From: an uncultured Flavobacteriaceae bacterium
GTDB taxonomy: Bacteria; Bacteroidota; Bacteroidia; Flavobacteriales; Flavobacteriaceae
Direction: 5' to 3'
Assembly: GCA_947497245.1 (NCBI GenBank)
Contig: CANMFO010000001.1
Coordinates: 806,001 to 870,000, forward strand
DNA: 64,000 bases
In this document: positions 1-8,424 of the stretch, one piece after another
Numbering within the stretch: position 1 is the first letter of the stretch
How the letters are laid out: every line of letters begins with the position of its first letter
Notes under the pieces: model-generated
Seen by the model: only the letters and a program-made list of their open reading frames with translations
Told to the model about the DNA's origin: nothing
The model's database searches: none
Translations under genes and position numbers: made by a program

Positions 1-1
1 C

Positions 2-1537
2 CTAGCGGTCGCCAATGCCATATGCCATGAAATTGTGAACAACGGATGGGTGAACACCGAATTTGTCAAGGAACACTGCAATTTCAGCAAGGGACTTACC
101 CAAATGGGATATGGCCTGGAAGATCATTACAAGTTCACCGACAAGCCGGAATCCATAACTTTTGAGGACTATAAAGCGTTCTTGGCGGACTATGCTCCGG
201 AAAAGGTTGCGCGATTGGCCGGGGTATCGGTGAAGGACATCAAATACCTGGCCGCCCATTTCGGGGACCCGAACAAAAAGGTAATGTCGCTTTGGTGCAT
301 GGGTATGAACCAGCATTCCAGAGGAACCTGGATAAACAATCTGGTGTACAACATCCACCTGTTGACCGGTAAAATATCGAGCCCTGGTAACAGTCCATTT
401 TCATTGACGGGACAGCCCAGTGCTTGTGGTACGGTCCGCGAAGTGGGTACCTTGACCCATAAGCTGCCGCATGGCGTGGTGATGAACAAGGAGCACCGCG
501 AGTTTGCCGCTAAAATATGGGGAGTCCCCGTGGAAAACATCCCTGCGAAACCTACCTATCACACCGTGGAGATGTTCCGCGCCCTGGACAGGGGCGATAT
601 CCGGTTCATGTGGATCCAGGTGACCAATCCGATGGTAACCATGCCCAAGTTAAAACGCTATCGCGATGGGGCCAAAAAGGAGGGACGTTTTATCGTTGTC
701 TCGGATATCTACCCGACACCCACCACCGACATTGCCGATGTGATATTGCCTTCGGCCATGTGGATCGAACGGGAAGGCCTTTACGGTAATTCGGAGCGGA
801 GGACACAGTACTTTGAACAAATGTTGGAACCCCCCGGCGAGGCAATGAGCGATACCTGGCAACTGGTGGAGGTCGCCAAACGACTTGGATATGAAAAGCA
901 GTTCCATTACGGACGGGAAAGCCATATCGAAGAGATATACAACGAATATCGAAAGCACCACGAAGGCAAGAAACACAATATGGCGCCCTTGGAGGTCCTA
1001 AAATCGCAGCCCGGTGCCCTGTGGCCCTATGTGGATGGAAAATCTACAAAATGGCGATTCAATGCCAAGTACGACCCTGCCTGCAGCAATGGAAAGGACT
1101 TTCATTTTTATGGTAAAAAGGACGGGAAGGCGGTCATATGGCAACGGCCCTATGAACCGGCCGCCGAGGAACCCGATTCCGAATATCCGTTTTGGTTGGG
1201 TACAGGTCGCGTGGTGGAACATTGGCACACGGGTTCCATGACCCGACGGATTCCGGTATTGCACCAGGCCATGCCCCATTCGTATGTGGAATTGAACCCT
1301 GGCGATGCGAAACGTATGCAGATCCGGACAGGAGACAAGGTGAGATTGACCACCAGAAGGGGTAAAATCGTACTTCCGGCATCCGTGAATGAGCGGGGCG
1401 TTCCGGCCCCTATGCAGGTGTTCGTGCCCTTTTTTGATGAAAATATGCTAATCAATGACATCACCTTGGATTCCTTTTGCCCCATATCCAAGGAACCGGA
1501 TTACAAGAAATGTGCTGTCAAAGTAGAGAAGGCGTAA
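2..1537 (+). CDS. napA: Periplasmic nitrate reductase catalytic subunit NapA (C-terminal 511 residues; 5' end outside window)
   Basis: Molybdenum bis-MGD enzyme that reduces nitrate to nitrite in the periplasm. The frame is open to the left edge, so the Tat signal, the 4Fe-4S domain and about the first third of the protein lie outside. Visible parts are the central molybdopterin domain (around WIQVTNPMVTMPKLKRYRDG) and the C-terminal dinucleotide-binding domain with GRVVEHWHTGSMTRR and the ending VFVPFFDE...PISKEPDYKKCAVKVE, which is highly characteristic of NapA rather than of assimilatory NasA. An internal GTG at 35 is not the start, because the coding pattern (ANAICHEIV) continues upstream. 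NapB begins 3 bases after the stop, so the two are co-transcribed. High confidence in family, partial gene. Confidence 0.93.
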   Translation, partial: LAVANAICHEIVNNGWVNTEFVKEHCNFSKGLTQMGYGLEDHYKFTDKPESITFEDYKAFLADYAPEKVARLAGVSVKDIKYLAAHFGDPNKKVMSLWCMGMNQHSRGTWINNLVYNIHLLTGKISSPGNSPFSLTGQPSACGTVREVGTLTHKLPHGVVMNKEHREFAAKIWGVPVENIPAKPTYHTVEMFRALDRGDIRFMWIQVTNPMVTMPKLKRYRDGAKKEGRFIVVSDIYPTPTTDIADVILPSAMWIEREGLYGNSERRTQYFEQMLEPPGEAMSDTWQLVEVAKRLGYEKQFHYGRESHIEEIYNEYRKHHEGKKHNMAPLEVLKSQPGALWPYVDGKSTKWRFNAKYDPACSNGKDFHFYGKKDGKAVIWQRPYEPAAEEPDSEYPFWLGTGRVVEHWHTGSMTRRIPVLHQAMPHSYVELNPGDAKRMQIRTGDKVRLTTRRGKIVLPASVNERGVPAPMQVFVPFFDENMLINDITLDSFCPISKEPDYKKCAVKVEKA

Positions 1538-1540
1538 CCC

Positions 1541-2236
1541 ATGAAGAGAATAGGAATCATATCGTTGTTCGCCCTGTTGTTCGCCGGTTTCTTGATCAAT
1601 TGGCTGTACAGTTACGAAAAGGGGCGGGAAGGCGCGTATATTTCTATTTCCGATGCGAAGGACCCACCCACCATCCTCTCCGAAAGCGCTGTTTTTGAAC
1701 GTTCCGGTTTTGCCCTGGAGTATGTGGACATGCCGGTTGATGCACAACACCAAAGAACACTGGACGACTATTACAAAAACAGGGCCTATCCGGGTGCCCC
1801 GCCCAGTATCCCGCATCCGGTAAAGGAAAAAAGAAGCATGGGAGGTAAGGTATGTCTGCAATGCCACCAAAATGGCGGTTTTGTCGAAAAGTTCAAGGCG
1901 TACGCACCTGTCACTCCGCATCCTGCGATGGTAAACTGTAAACAATGTCATGTGGAGCAACAAACACAGGCCTATTTCATCGATACCGATTTCTATAAAA
2001 AACCTGCTCCGGCCGTCGGCACGAACAATGCGCTGCCCGGTAGTCCCCCAGTAATCCCACACCAACTCCAAATGCGGGAAAACTGTCTTTCCTGCCATGC
2101 GGGACCCGCTGCGGTAAAAGAACTGCGCGTGACCCATCCCGAGCGGATAAACTGTAGGCAGTGCCATGTGCCCAAAGAACACCAATTTGAAACAGTGGAA
2201 CGGTTTGTACGCGCAAATACCATGTCCAATGATTAA
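1541..2236 (+). CDS. napB: NapB-type cytochrome c with four haem sites (duplicated module)
   Basis: Electron-transfer subunit feeding NapA. 231 residues: an N-terminal hydrophobic segment (about 4-23) for export or anchoring, then two similar modules. Module 1 has PGAPPSIPH (84-92) and CxxCH at 105-109 and 133-137; module 2 has PGSPPVIPH (166-174) and CxxCH at 182-186 and 204-208. The classic NapB is a dihaem protein with one such module (the PPxIPH His is a likely distal ligand), so this protein looks like a tandem duplication giving a tetrahaem NapB. It lies 3 bases after napA, and its last 8 bases overlap the start of the next cytochrome gene. Family known; duplication read directly; electron path inferred. 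Confidence 0.85.
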   Translation: MKRIGIISLFALLFAGFLINWLYSYEKGREGAYISISDAKDPPTILSESAVFERSGFALEYVDMPVDAQHQRTLDDYYKNRAYPGAPPSIPHPVKEKRSMGGKVCLQCHQNGGFVEKFKAYAPVTPHPAMVNCKQCHVEQQTQAYFIDTDFYKKPAPAVGTNNALPGSPPVIPHQLQMRENCLSCHAGPAAVKELRVTHPERINCRQCHVPKEHQFETVERFVRANTMSND

Positions 2237-2846
2237 ATCAAAGATACTTTACGTAGCGGTCCTACTTTTTTGCCTGTGTGCCTGCAAGCATGAAAAAGGG
2301 GAATACCACAGCCTTAGGGAAAAGATCGAAGCCGAGGGAAAAAAATACCACGGAACCGATATTTCATCGGAAGCGTACATCGGGGACATCGAAACAGTGG
2401 TAATTACGGAAGGCGACGATACTTTCTTGATTCCCGAGCGCAAGGGCCAGATCAAGTCGTATGCCTGTACGGAATGCCACTCCAAACCTTTGGCTGGGAT
2501 GCAACATACCATCACCGGGCAACGGGCCCATTGGGACATTACACTTGGGCATGCCGATGAAAATGCCATGAACTGCGCGACCTGCCACAACGGCAATGAC
2601 ATGGACAATTTGAACAGTTTGACCGGAAACACAGTGGATTTCAACACGAGTTACCGCTTGTGCAGCCAATGCCATGCCCCCCAGTTCGAGGACTGGAAGG
2701 GCGGTGCCCATGGAAAGAACATAGGTGGTTGGGCGAGGCCCAGGGCCGCTATGACCTGTGTGAACTGCCACGATCCACATCGCCCTGGGATCCCATCGAA
2801 ATGGCCGGTGCGGTTCAATACGCAAAAGGTAAGGGAGCGGGAGTAG
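2229..2846 (+). CDS. Tetrahaem cytochrome c lipoprotein of the nap operon
   Basis: 205-residue multihaem cytochrome. The start at 2229 is chosen because it gives a short lipoprotein signal (MIKSKILYVAVLLFCLCAC, lipobox LCAC, Cys19); the longer frame upstream lies inside napB. Four CxxCH sites: 80-84 (CTECH), 116-120 (CATCH), 145-149 (CSQCH) and 177-181 (CVNCH). As a periplasm-facing lipoprotein between NapB and the NrfC/NrfD-like quinol module, it probably relays electrons from the membrane module to NapB, replacing NapC. Translation is probably coupled to napB (8-base overlap). Not assignable to a named subunit; the role is inferred from position. Confidence 0.8.
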   Translation: MIKSKILYVAVLLFCLCACKHEKGEYHSLREKIEAEGKKYHGTDISSEAYIGDIETVVITEGDDTFLIPERKGQIKSYACTECHSKPLAGMQHTITGQRAHWDITLGHADENAMNCATCHNGNDMDNLNSLTGNTVDFNTSYRLCSQCHAPQFEDWKGGAHGKNIGGWARPRAAMTCVNCHDPHRPGIPSKWPVRFNTQKVRERE

Positions 2847-2882
2847 GAAGCTACTACCGGTACACAACATAAGAACAACAGT

Positions 2883-4019
2883 ATGGACGGGAAAAAGAAA
2901 TGGTTTACGTTAGATCTGGGATGGAACAGAAAAGAATCCGACAATTCCGCTTGCGGATGTGGAAAGTCGACAGGGGGTTGTGGATCCCATAGTGCTCCCC
3001 CCAGGAACGATTATTCCATTTCGGCCGAGGAATTCGATGCTGCGGTCGAAGATACCATGGCGGGAGAGGTCCAACGCGATGGTTTTCAACAGGTCTTCGA
3101 TGTAAAGATGGACCGCAGGACGGCCTTTAGAAAGTTAACGGCCAGTCTTATGGTGGGTGCCGGTGCCGTGGGTACTTCCTGTAGCATGGTCGCGGGGGAG
3201 GAGACCAAGGAAAAGGCGCAGATCGATTGGGAGGAGCAGTTCAAGGGCAATTACAAACTGATGACCCAGGAGGAACGACAGGCAACCGTGGACCGTTTGG
3301 TGCGTTCCTACCAATTGCGAAAAAAGGAAAATATCAAAATGACCGCCACGGATGCGTCGGAAGACGTGCTTTTTGGGTATGCCTTCAATATTTCCAAATG
3401 CCAAGGTTATATGGATTGTGTGAGCGCCTGCGTGAAGGAGAACAACCAGGACAGGAATTCGGAAATGCAGTATATCCGTATCCATGAAATGAAAGACGGG
3501 GAAGGATTTAAGTTCAACAAGGCCGACGACAACTACTATCACGAAGTGCCCGCTGAAGGTCATTTTTATATGGGAACCCAATGTTTTCATTGTGATAACC
3601 CGCCCTGTGTCGATGTCTGCCCGGTCGAGGCCACCTGGCGCGAAAAGGACGGCCTCGTGGTCATCGACTACGACTGGTGCATTGGTTGTAGGTATTGCAT
3701 GGCAGCATGCCCTTACGATGGTAGGCGGTTCAACTGGAGCAAGCCCGAAGTACCGGAGGAGGAAGTAAATAAAAACCAGCACTATTTGGGCAACCGCATG
3801 CGCAAGAAGGGGGTCATGGAAAAATGCACCTTTTGTGTGCAACGCTCCCGATCGGGCAAGGACCCCGCCTGTGTGGAGGCCTGCCCGACCGGCGCGCGGA
3901 TATTCGGGAACTTGTTGGATCCCGACAGTACCATCCGATGGGTGCTCGAGAACAAAAAAGTATTCCGCCTGAAAGAGGATTTGGGAACCGAACCCAAGTT
4001 CTGGTACTTTATGGATTAA
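2883..4019 (+). CDS. NrfC/PsrB-like iron-sulfur protein, electron-transfer subunit
   Basis: 378 residues. The first ~76 residues form an extension with a Cys/Gly cluster (ACGCGKSTGGCG, 23-34), then a Tat-like stretch (DRRTAFRKL from 77, hydrophobic to ~100). Ferredoxin region: C173/C179/C183, C234/C237/C242/C246, C266/C269/C272/C276 and C315/C318/C330/C334. Family members (NrfC, PsrB, DmsB, ActB) carry four clusters and pass electrons from an NrfD-type membrane subunit. The first motif reads CQGYMDC, with Tyr176 where the second Cys of CxxCxxC is expected. Followed 51 bases later by the nrfD-like gene, so the pair forms a quinol-oxidising module for nitrate reduction (inference). Confidence 0.85.
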   Translation: MDGKKKWFTLDLGWNRKESDNSACGCGKSTGGCGSHSAPPRNDYSISAEEFDAAVEDTMAGEVQRDGFQQVFDVKMDRRTAFRKLTASLMVGAGAVGTSCSMVAGEETKEKAQIDWEEQFKGNYKLMTQEERQATVDRLVRSYQLRKKENIKMTATDASEDVLFGYAFNISKCQGYMDCVSACVKENNQDRNSEMQYIRIHEMKDGEGFKFNKADDNYYHEVPAEGHFYMGTQCFHCDNPPCVDVCPVEATWREKDGLVVIDYDWCIGCRYCMAACPYDGRRFNWSKPEVPEEEVNKNQHYLGNRMRKKGVMEKCTFCVQRSRSGKDPACVEACPTGARIFGNLLDPDSTIRWVLENKKVFRLKEDLGTEPKFWYFMD

Positions 4020-4070
4020 CCGATCGGGGAGTAATGGCAATGGAAAGCATATACGGTCAAATATAGGCAT

Positions 4071-5315
4071 ATGAACACACTTAAAGTTTTTGGAAGTATG
4101 GTGAGGGACAGCCTTGGGTACATCACCCACGGTTCAAAGCCCTATCATGTCTGGATGATTTTCCTAAGCGCGGTGATGCTCGTTGGCATGTATTGTTATT
4201 CCATACAGATAGAGGAGGGCCTGAGCGCCACGGGAATGACCGACCGGGTAAGCTGGGGCCTTTATATTTCCAACTTTACTTTCTTGGTGGGGGTGGCCGC
4301 TGCCGCCGTGATGCTGGTGATGCCCACCTATGTACTGCACGATATCGATTTTAAGCATGCCGTGCTGATCGGTGAGGGACTTGCTGTTGCGGCCTTGCTC
4401 ATGTGCCTCGCCTTTGTGGTCGCCGATATGGGTGGCCCCTCGGTACTATGGCATATGATACCGGGCATTGGGGTCTTTAACTTTCCCAGTTCCATGCTGG
4501 CCTGGGACGTGATTGTCCTCAACGGATACCTTTTTATCAATATCACCATTCCACTCTACATCCTTTTCCGGCATTATCAGGGCAAGGAGGCCAACCCCAG
4601 GGTGTACATTCCAGGGTCCATCCTATCCGTGCTATGGGCCGTGGGCATCCATTTGGTGACCGCCTTTTTGTACGAGGGACTGCAGGCCCGTCCATTTTGG
4701 AACAACGCCCTGTTGGGTCCACGATTTTTGGCTTCCGCTTTTGCCGCCGGGCCTGCGCTGATCATTCTGGTCCTGGCCGGGATCCGCTCCTTCACCGCCT
4801 TTAAGATTGAGGACAGGACCATCAAAAAAATCGCAATGATCGTGGTCGTGGCGGCGCAGATCAACCTGATCATGCTGATCTCCGAACTGTTCAAGGAATT
4901 CTACGCTCCGACCCACCATAGCGAAAGCGCGTATTATCTCTTTTTCGGGCTGGAGGGGAAAACGGCCTTGCTACCCTGGATCTGGACCGCCATTCCGTTA
5001 AACGTATTGGCGACGATCTTGTTGACGTTCCACAAGTTGCGGAACAATCCCAAAGTACTTTATTTTTGCTGCTTCATCCTGTTCGTGGCCATTTGGATAG
5101 AGAAGGGGTTCGGACTCATCGTCCCAGGTTTTATTCCCGGGCCCTATGGTAAGATCGCCGAATACACGCCCACAGGGGTCGAGATCGGTGTTACCCTGGG
5201 CATTTGGGCCATGGGGGCCTTTATCTTTACCATGTTGGCGAAGACCTCCATAGGTATTGAACTTGGGAAACTCAGATATAAGAAGAAAAGCGTGCGGGGG
5301 TCCAAGACCGCTTAG
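4071..5315 (+). CDS. NrfD/PsrC-family quinol dehydrogenase membrane subunit
   Basis: 414-residue polytopic protein with about ten hydrophobic segments (the first near 28-45, SKPYHVWMIFLSAVMLVG), matching the NrfD/PsrC/DmsC family that oxidises quinol in the membrane and passes electrons to a partner 4Fe-4S protein. The partner lies directly upstream. NapC and NapGH are not seen in the window, so this NrfCD-like pair is the evident electron entry for the Nap system, although genes upstream of the left edge could change that view. The C-terminus ends in a basic cytoplasmic-type tail. Family call is strong; substrate quinone unknown. Confidence 0.88.
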   Translation: MNTLKVFGSMVRDSLGYITHGSKPYHVWMIFLSAVMLVGMYCYSIQIEEGLSATGMTDRVSWGLYISNFTFLVGVAAAAVMLVMPTYVLHDIDFKHAVLIGEGLAVAALLMCLAFVVADMGGPSVLWHMIPGIGVFNFPSSMLAWDVIVLNGYLFINITIPLYILFRHYQGKEANPRVYIPGSILSVLWAVGIHLVTAFLYEGLQARPFWNNALLGPRFLASAFAAGPALIILVLAGIRSFTAFKIEDRTIKKIAMIVVVAAQINLIMLISELFKEFYAPTHHSESAYYLFFGLEGKTALLPWIWTAIPLNVLATILLTFHKLRNNPKVLYFCCFILFVAIWIEKGFGLIVPGFIPGPYGKIAEYTPTGVEIGVTLGIWAMGAFIFTMLAKTSIGIELGKLRYKKKSVRGSKTA

Positions 5316-5339
5316 ATACGATTTAAACAATATGGGAAT

Positions 5340-5708
5340 ATGAAAATTAGAATACGGGGAAATTCACTGCGCTTTCGGCTGACCCGGAGCGAAGTGGCAC
5401 AATTATGCAACCAAGGTGTCTTTGAAGAAAGGACGGCATTCAACGAAGCACTTTTTTCATATGGCGTGCGCGTTTCGGCCGAAACGGGGGAGTTGTACGC
5501 TTCCTTTTCCAACAATTCCATCGTTCTCCATATTCCCAGGGCATCGTTGGGCAATTGGTCCGAAAACGATCAGGTAGGCTTTTATCATACCCAAACCCTG
5601 AAAAACGGCCAAACGCTTGTGCTGAAACTCGAAAAAGATTTTATCTGCATGGACGAAACCTTGGAGGACCAATCCGACAATTATCCCAACCCCCGGGAAC
5701 TCAAGTAG
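5340..5708 (+). CDS. DUF7009-like small protein
   Basis: 122-residue soluble protein starting MKIRIRGNSLRFRLTRSEV and ending in an acidic EDQSDNYPNP motif (near 109-118). Both resemble a small Bacteroidota family I know as DUF7009, function unknown. It starts 25 bases after the nrfD-like stop on the same strand, so it is probably the last gene of the nap operon. No signal peptide, so it is probably cytoplasmic and could be an assembly or accessory factor; that is inference only. Confidence 0.65.
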   Translation: MKIRIRGNSLRFRLTRSEVAQLCNQGVFEERTAFNEALFSYGVRVSAETGELYASFSNNSIVLHIPRASLGNWSENDQVGFYHTQTLKNGQTLVLKLEKDFICMDETLEDQSDNYPNPRELK

Positions 5709-5815
5709 GTGTTTCGGATAGCCCAGGAAGCCACCTGTGTGTTATAGGTCACCTTCCTGCGAATGACCTCAATTTGCGCTTTATCAAGTCAATAGGCCGA
5801 TCATGATCATCCATT

Positions 5816-6994
5816 TCAATCCAAGCTTAGCCCTTCGGTCTTGTCCAAGCGGGCAATTATACCCCATCCAAAGAAAAAATTACCGACCCCGATCAGCAGT
5901 TCGTTGTCCCCTTCCTTCAAAGGAAGGCCAAAGGAAGTGTTCTCCAAGGTGCATCGTCCTTTCGGCTCCTTCTGGGAGGGTGTGCCGAAGTAATTTTTAT
6001 CCACCTTCACCAGTTCCCTGTTCAGGAATACCCATATCTCATCGCTGAACCCCATTTTTAAAATGCGTTCCTGTTCCGATTTGGATGAAATGTTGGTTTT
6101 GAGCCATACCAGTCTTCTACCACCGCCCCTTTTCAGACCATATCTTCTACTTATGTTGACCAGGGCACGATTTTCGGCCCTGATCGGGGTCCACACCATG
6201 CTACTGTCGGGAAGGTCGGACTTCTGGGCCTCGCCATACATGGTCGGCAGTTGGAGCTGCAGATCACGGCCATAGGGAAAATCCAGTGGCTCGCTCAGCA
6301 TCCAATTCCGGATATAGCGGGTATCACTGTGGGTAGGGTCATACCCCGGTTCCCCGGATAGGTCCTCTGTAGCACCGGGCACTATCTTAAAATTGGCATA
6401 GATTACGTTTCCACTGAGCATTATCCGCCCCGTATCCGTTTTGCCCTCTAGAACAGGGACATGCATCGCCGCCCTTTCCATGTCGTTCACATATACCTTC
6501 ATTTGTTTGCCATGGACAACCAATTTTACATGGTTCCAACCTTCCTGTTCCATATTTGCCCCGGCTTGGTATTCATCCGTTAGGTCCCAAGTACTCATGC
6601 TATCGATCACCGTGGCATATTGTAGGGTCGTTCGTTCCAGCGGACTTACCGGGCCGAAAGAGCGTATGTAAAAATTCTCACCCTCCAGCAGATCTTCGGA
6701 CATTCTGAAGTTTATCCCGGGAAAACCTGTCCCCTCCAGTTCTACATCAAATTCAATGGTGCCATCCGAAAATAAATGGTCCTTTAATATCAGGCTATAA
6801 TAGCCCCCATCTTTTCCTTTCATCGCTTTGGAAGAACGGTGTTCGAAAAATTCCACGGTTCCCGGTTCATATTCCCAATAGGCATCGGCCATAGGGAACC
6901 GGATTTCCCCCTTTTCCTTCTTCGGTTGTGCATGGGTTGTACACGGAACCATCCATAGCACCGTACAGATGAAAATTAGTTTTTTTGCGAACAT
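5816..6994 (-). CDS. Secreted DUF1080-like / concanavalin-type beta-sandwich protein
   Basis: About 392 residues from the ATG at 6994, which gives a clean signal peptide (MFAKKLIFICTVLWMVPCTTHAQ). An in-frame ATG at 7024 would add ten residues and is less likely. The N-terminal half (to about 200) looks like a LamG/DUF1080 sandwich (YYSLILKDHLFSDGTIEFDVELEG; ..GWNHVKLVVHGKQMKVYVND), a fold common in secreted glycan-active or glycan-binding proteins. The C-terminal half carries a second beta-rich domain with no motif I recognise. Divergent from the membrane protein at 7122, which also ends in a LamG-like region. Binding role inferred; catalysis not shown. Confidence 0.65.
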   Translation of the reverse strand: MFAKKLIFICTVLWMVPCTTHAQPKKEKGEIRFPMADAYWEYEPGTVEFFEHRSSKAMKGKDGGYYSLILKDHLFSDGTIEFDVELEGTGFPGINFRMSEDLLEGENFYIRSFGPVSPLERTTLQYATVIDSMSTWDLTDEYQAGANMEQEGWNHVKLVVHGKQMKVYVNDMERAAMHVPVLEGKTDTGRIMLSGNVIYANFKIVPGATEDLSGEPGYDPTHSDTRYIRNWMLSEPLDFPYGRDLQLQLPTMYGEAQKSDLPDSSMVWTPIRAENRALVNISRRYGLKRGGGRRLVWLKTNISSKSEQERILKMGFSDEIWVFLNRELVKVDKNYFGTPSQKEPKGRCTLENTSFGLPLKEGDNELLIGVGNFFFGWGIIARLDKTEGLSLD

Positions 6995-7064
6995 TGGATT
7001 AATTTTAGAGATACATTTTATCACGGCAAATTAGTATTCCAAGCAGAAAAATTTTGGATTCAAG

Positions 7065-7091
7065 GTGTTCAAAAGTGTTCATTTTTGTTCA
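7065..7091. promoter_or_regulatory. Three helically phased repeats of (G/T)TGTTCA
   Basis: The 7-mer (G/T)TGTTCA occurs at 7065-7071, 7075-7081 and 7085-7091, exactly 10 bases apart, so all copies face the same side of the helix. They lie between the divergent genes at 5816-6994 and 7122-8384, 31 bases before the second start. The arrangement suits a protein binding as tandem subunits; the bound regulator is unknown. Confidence 0.5.
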
Positions 7092-7121
7092 GCTTGGATA
7101 AAAGACCGTTAAAGCCATTAC

Positions 7122-8384
7122 ATGACAATTTCAGACCCCTGGACATACAGAGAACTTTTGGATAGGATCGAGGCAATCTTCGAGCATGGGACCGGTGGGA
7201 ACTGGACCAATCAGGATTTCGGGCAACTTTCAGACCGCATTTACGCCAAGACCAGAAAAAGGTTGAGCATAACCACGCTGAAGCGTGTTTGGGGGAGGGC
7301 CGGGACCCATACAAGACCCAGTCTCACTACCTTGGACATACTTTCCGAGTTTGTCGGCTACCAGGGTTGGAGGGCGTTCAGTCGGACCTTGCAAAAATCG
7401 GGGGGGACGGAGAAAAAGAAAAACTGGAGGGCATTTACCAAAAAAACCTTTTTGATCGGAACTTTCTTGATTTCCGGAGTGTTTGTCCTATTCCTTCTTT
7501 TATGGGATTCGGGAAAAATGGAGAGGCGGGCATTGAACGAAAGGACGGCAAATATTGAATTTGCGCTCGACAAGGTCGCTAGCGGGTATCCCAACACCGT
7601 GGTCTTCGAATATGACGTGGGAGACCTGTCCTATGACTCCCTGTACGTGCAGCAATCTTGGGACGTGGACAAGCGCATTCCCTTAAAAAAAGGAAAGGGA
7701 CTGGTCACCACAACCTACTACTATCCAGGTTATTTTCTTGCCAAATTGGTAATCGACAGTACGGTAGTACGGGAAGAGGAACTGTATATACCCACAAAGG
7801 GCTGGCAGGGAATCCTTTTGGAAGGCCCTTCGGGATTTACATACCTTGGTGCCGATCACATCATATTGGATAGTACGTTGCGCATTCGCCCCGAACTACT
7901 GGAAGGGATGCAGGCGGCCAGGGGTGACGAAATATTCTTGGCCAACCTTGCCCCGGAACCTGAGATCAACGGTTCCAATTTCACCATGGAAACCGAATTT
8001 AGGATGCCCCATGCCACAAAAGGCAGTATTTGCAAGAACATCCGATTGACGGTTACCGGTACAAAAGAAGTGCTATCCCTCCAGTTCAGTATCCCAGGTT
8101 GCGTGGGCGATCTTATGTTTTTTATGAACAAAGAGATGGTCTCCGGCAGGGACAACGACCTCTCCGCCTTTGGCATTGAAACGAACGATTGGACAAAATG
8201 TAAGGTCCAGGTGAAAAATGGCCAAGCCATCGTGTCCCTGAACGGAAAAGTGGTGTATACCTACGGTTTGCGTTCGGATATCGGTAAAATTGGAGGTGTG
8301 CAATGGATGTTCCAGGGTATTGGAGAGATCCGCACCCTGGACCTCTACGATCCGGAGAAAAGAATGGGATTGATAGGCCAATAA
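7122..8384 (+). CDS. Single-pass membrane protein: N-terminal helical (HTH-like) domain, C-terminal LamG-like domain
   Basis: 420 residues. Residues 1-90 form a cytoplasmic-type helical domain (LSDRIYAKTRKRLSITTLKR...PSLTTLDILSEFVG) of a kind seen at the N-terminus of many Bacteroidota membrane proteins and resembling a DNA-binding fold. A basic linker is followed by one membrane segment (about 109-127) and an exported region whose last ~160 residues look like a LamG/DUF1080 sandwich (WTKCKVQVKNGQAIVSLNG). The layout DNA-binding-like/TM/sensor recalls one-component membrane regulators such as ToxR or CadC. Divergent from a secreted protein with a similar sandwich, with phased repeats between them. 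Regulatory role is inference. Confidence 0.55.
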   Translation: MTISDPWTYRELLDRIEAIFEHGTGGNWTNQDFGQLSDRIYAKTRKRLSITTLKRVWGRAGTHTRPSLTTLDILSEFVGYQGWRAFSRTLQKSGGTEKKKNWRAFTKKTFLIGTFLISGVFVLFLLLWDSGKMERRALNERTANIEFALDKVASGYPNTVVFEYDVGDLSYDSLYVQQSWDVDKRIPLKKGKGLVTTTYYYPGYFLAKLVIDSTVVREEELYIPTKGWQGILLEGPSGFTYLGADHIILDSTLRIRPELLEGMQAARGDEIFLANLAPEPEINGSNFTMETEFRMPHATKGSICKNIRLTVTGTKEVLSLQFSIPGCVGDLMFFMNKEMVSGRDNDLSAFGIETNDWTKCKVQVKNGQAIVSLNGKVVYTYGLRSDIGKIGGVQWMFQGIGEIRTLDLYDPEKRMGLIGQ

Positions 8385-8424
8385 CCGTTATGGATTATCT
8401 TTAGGCCGAACAAAACGCATTGTT

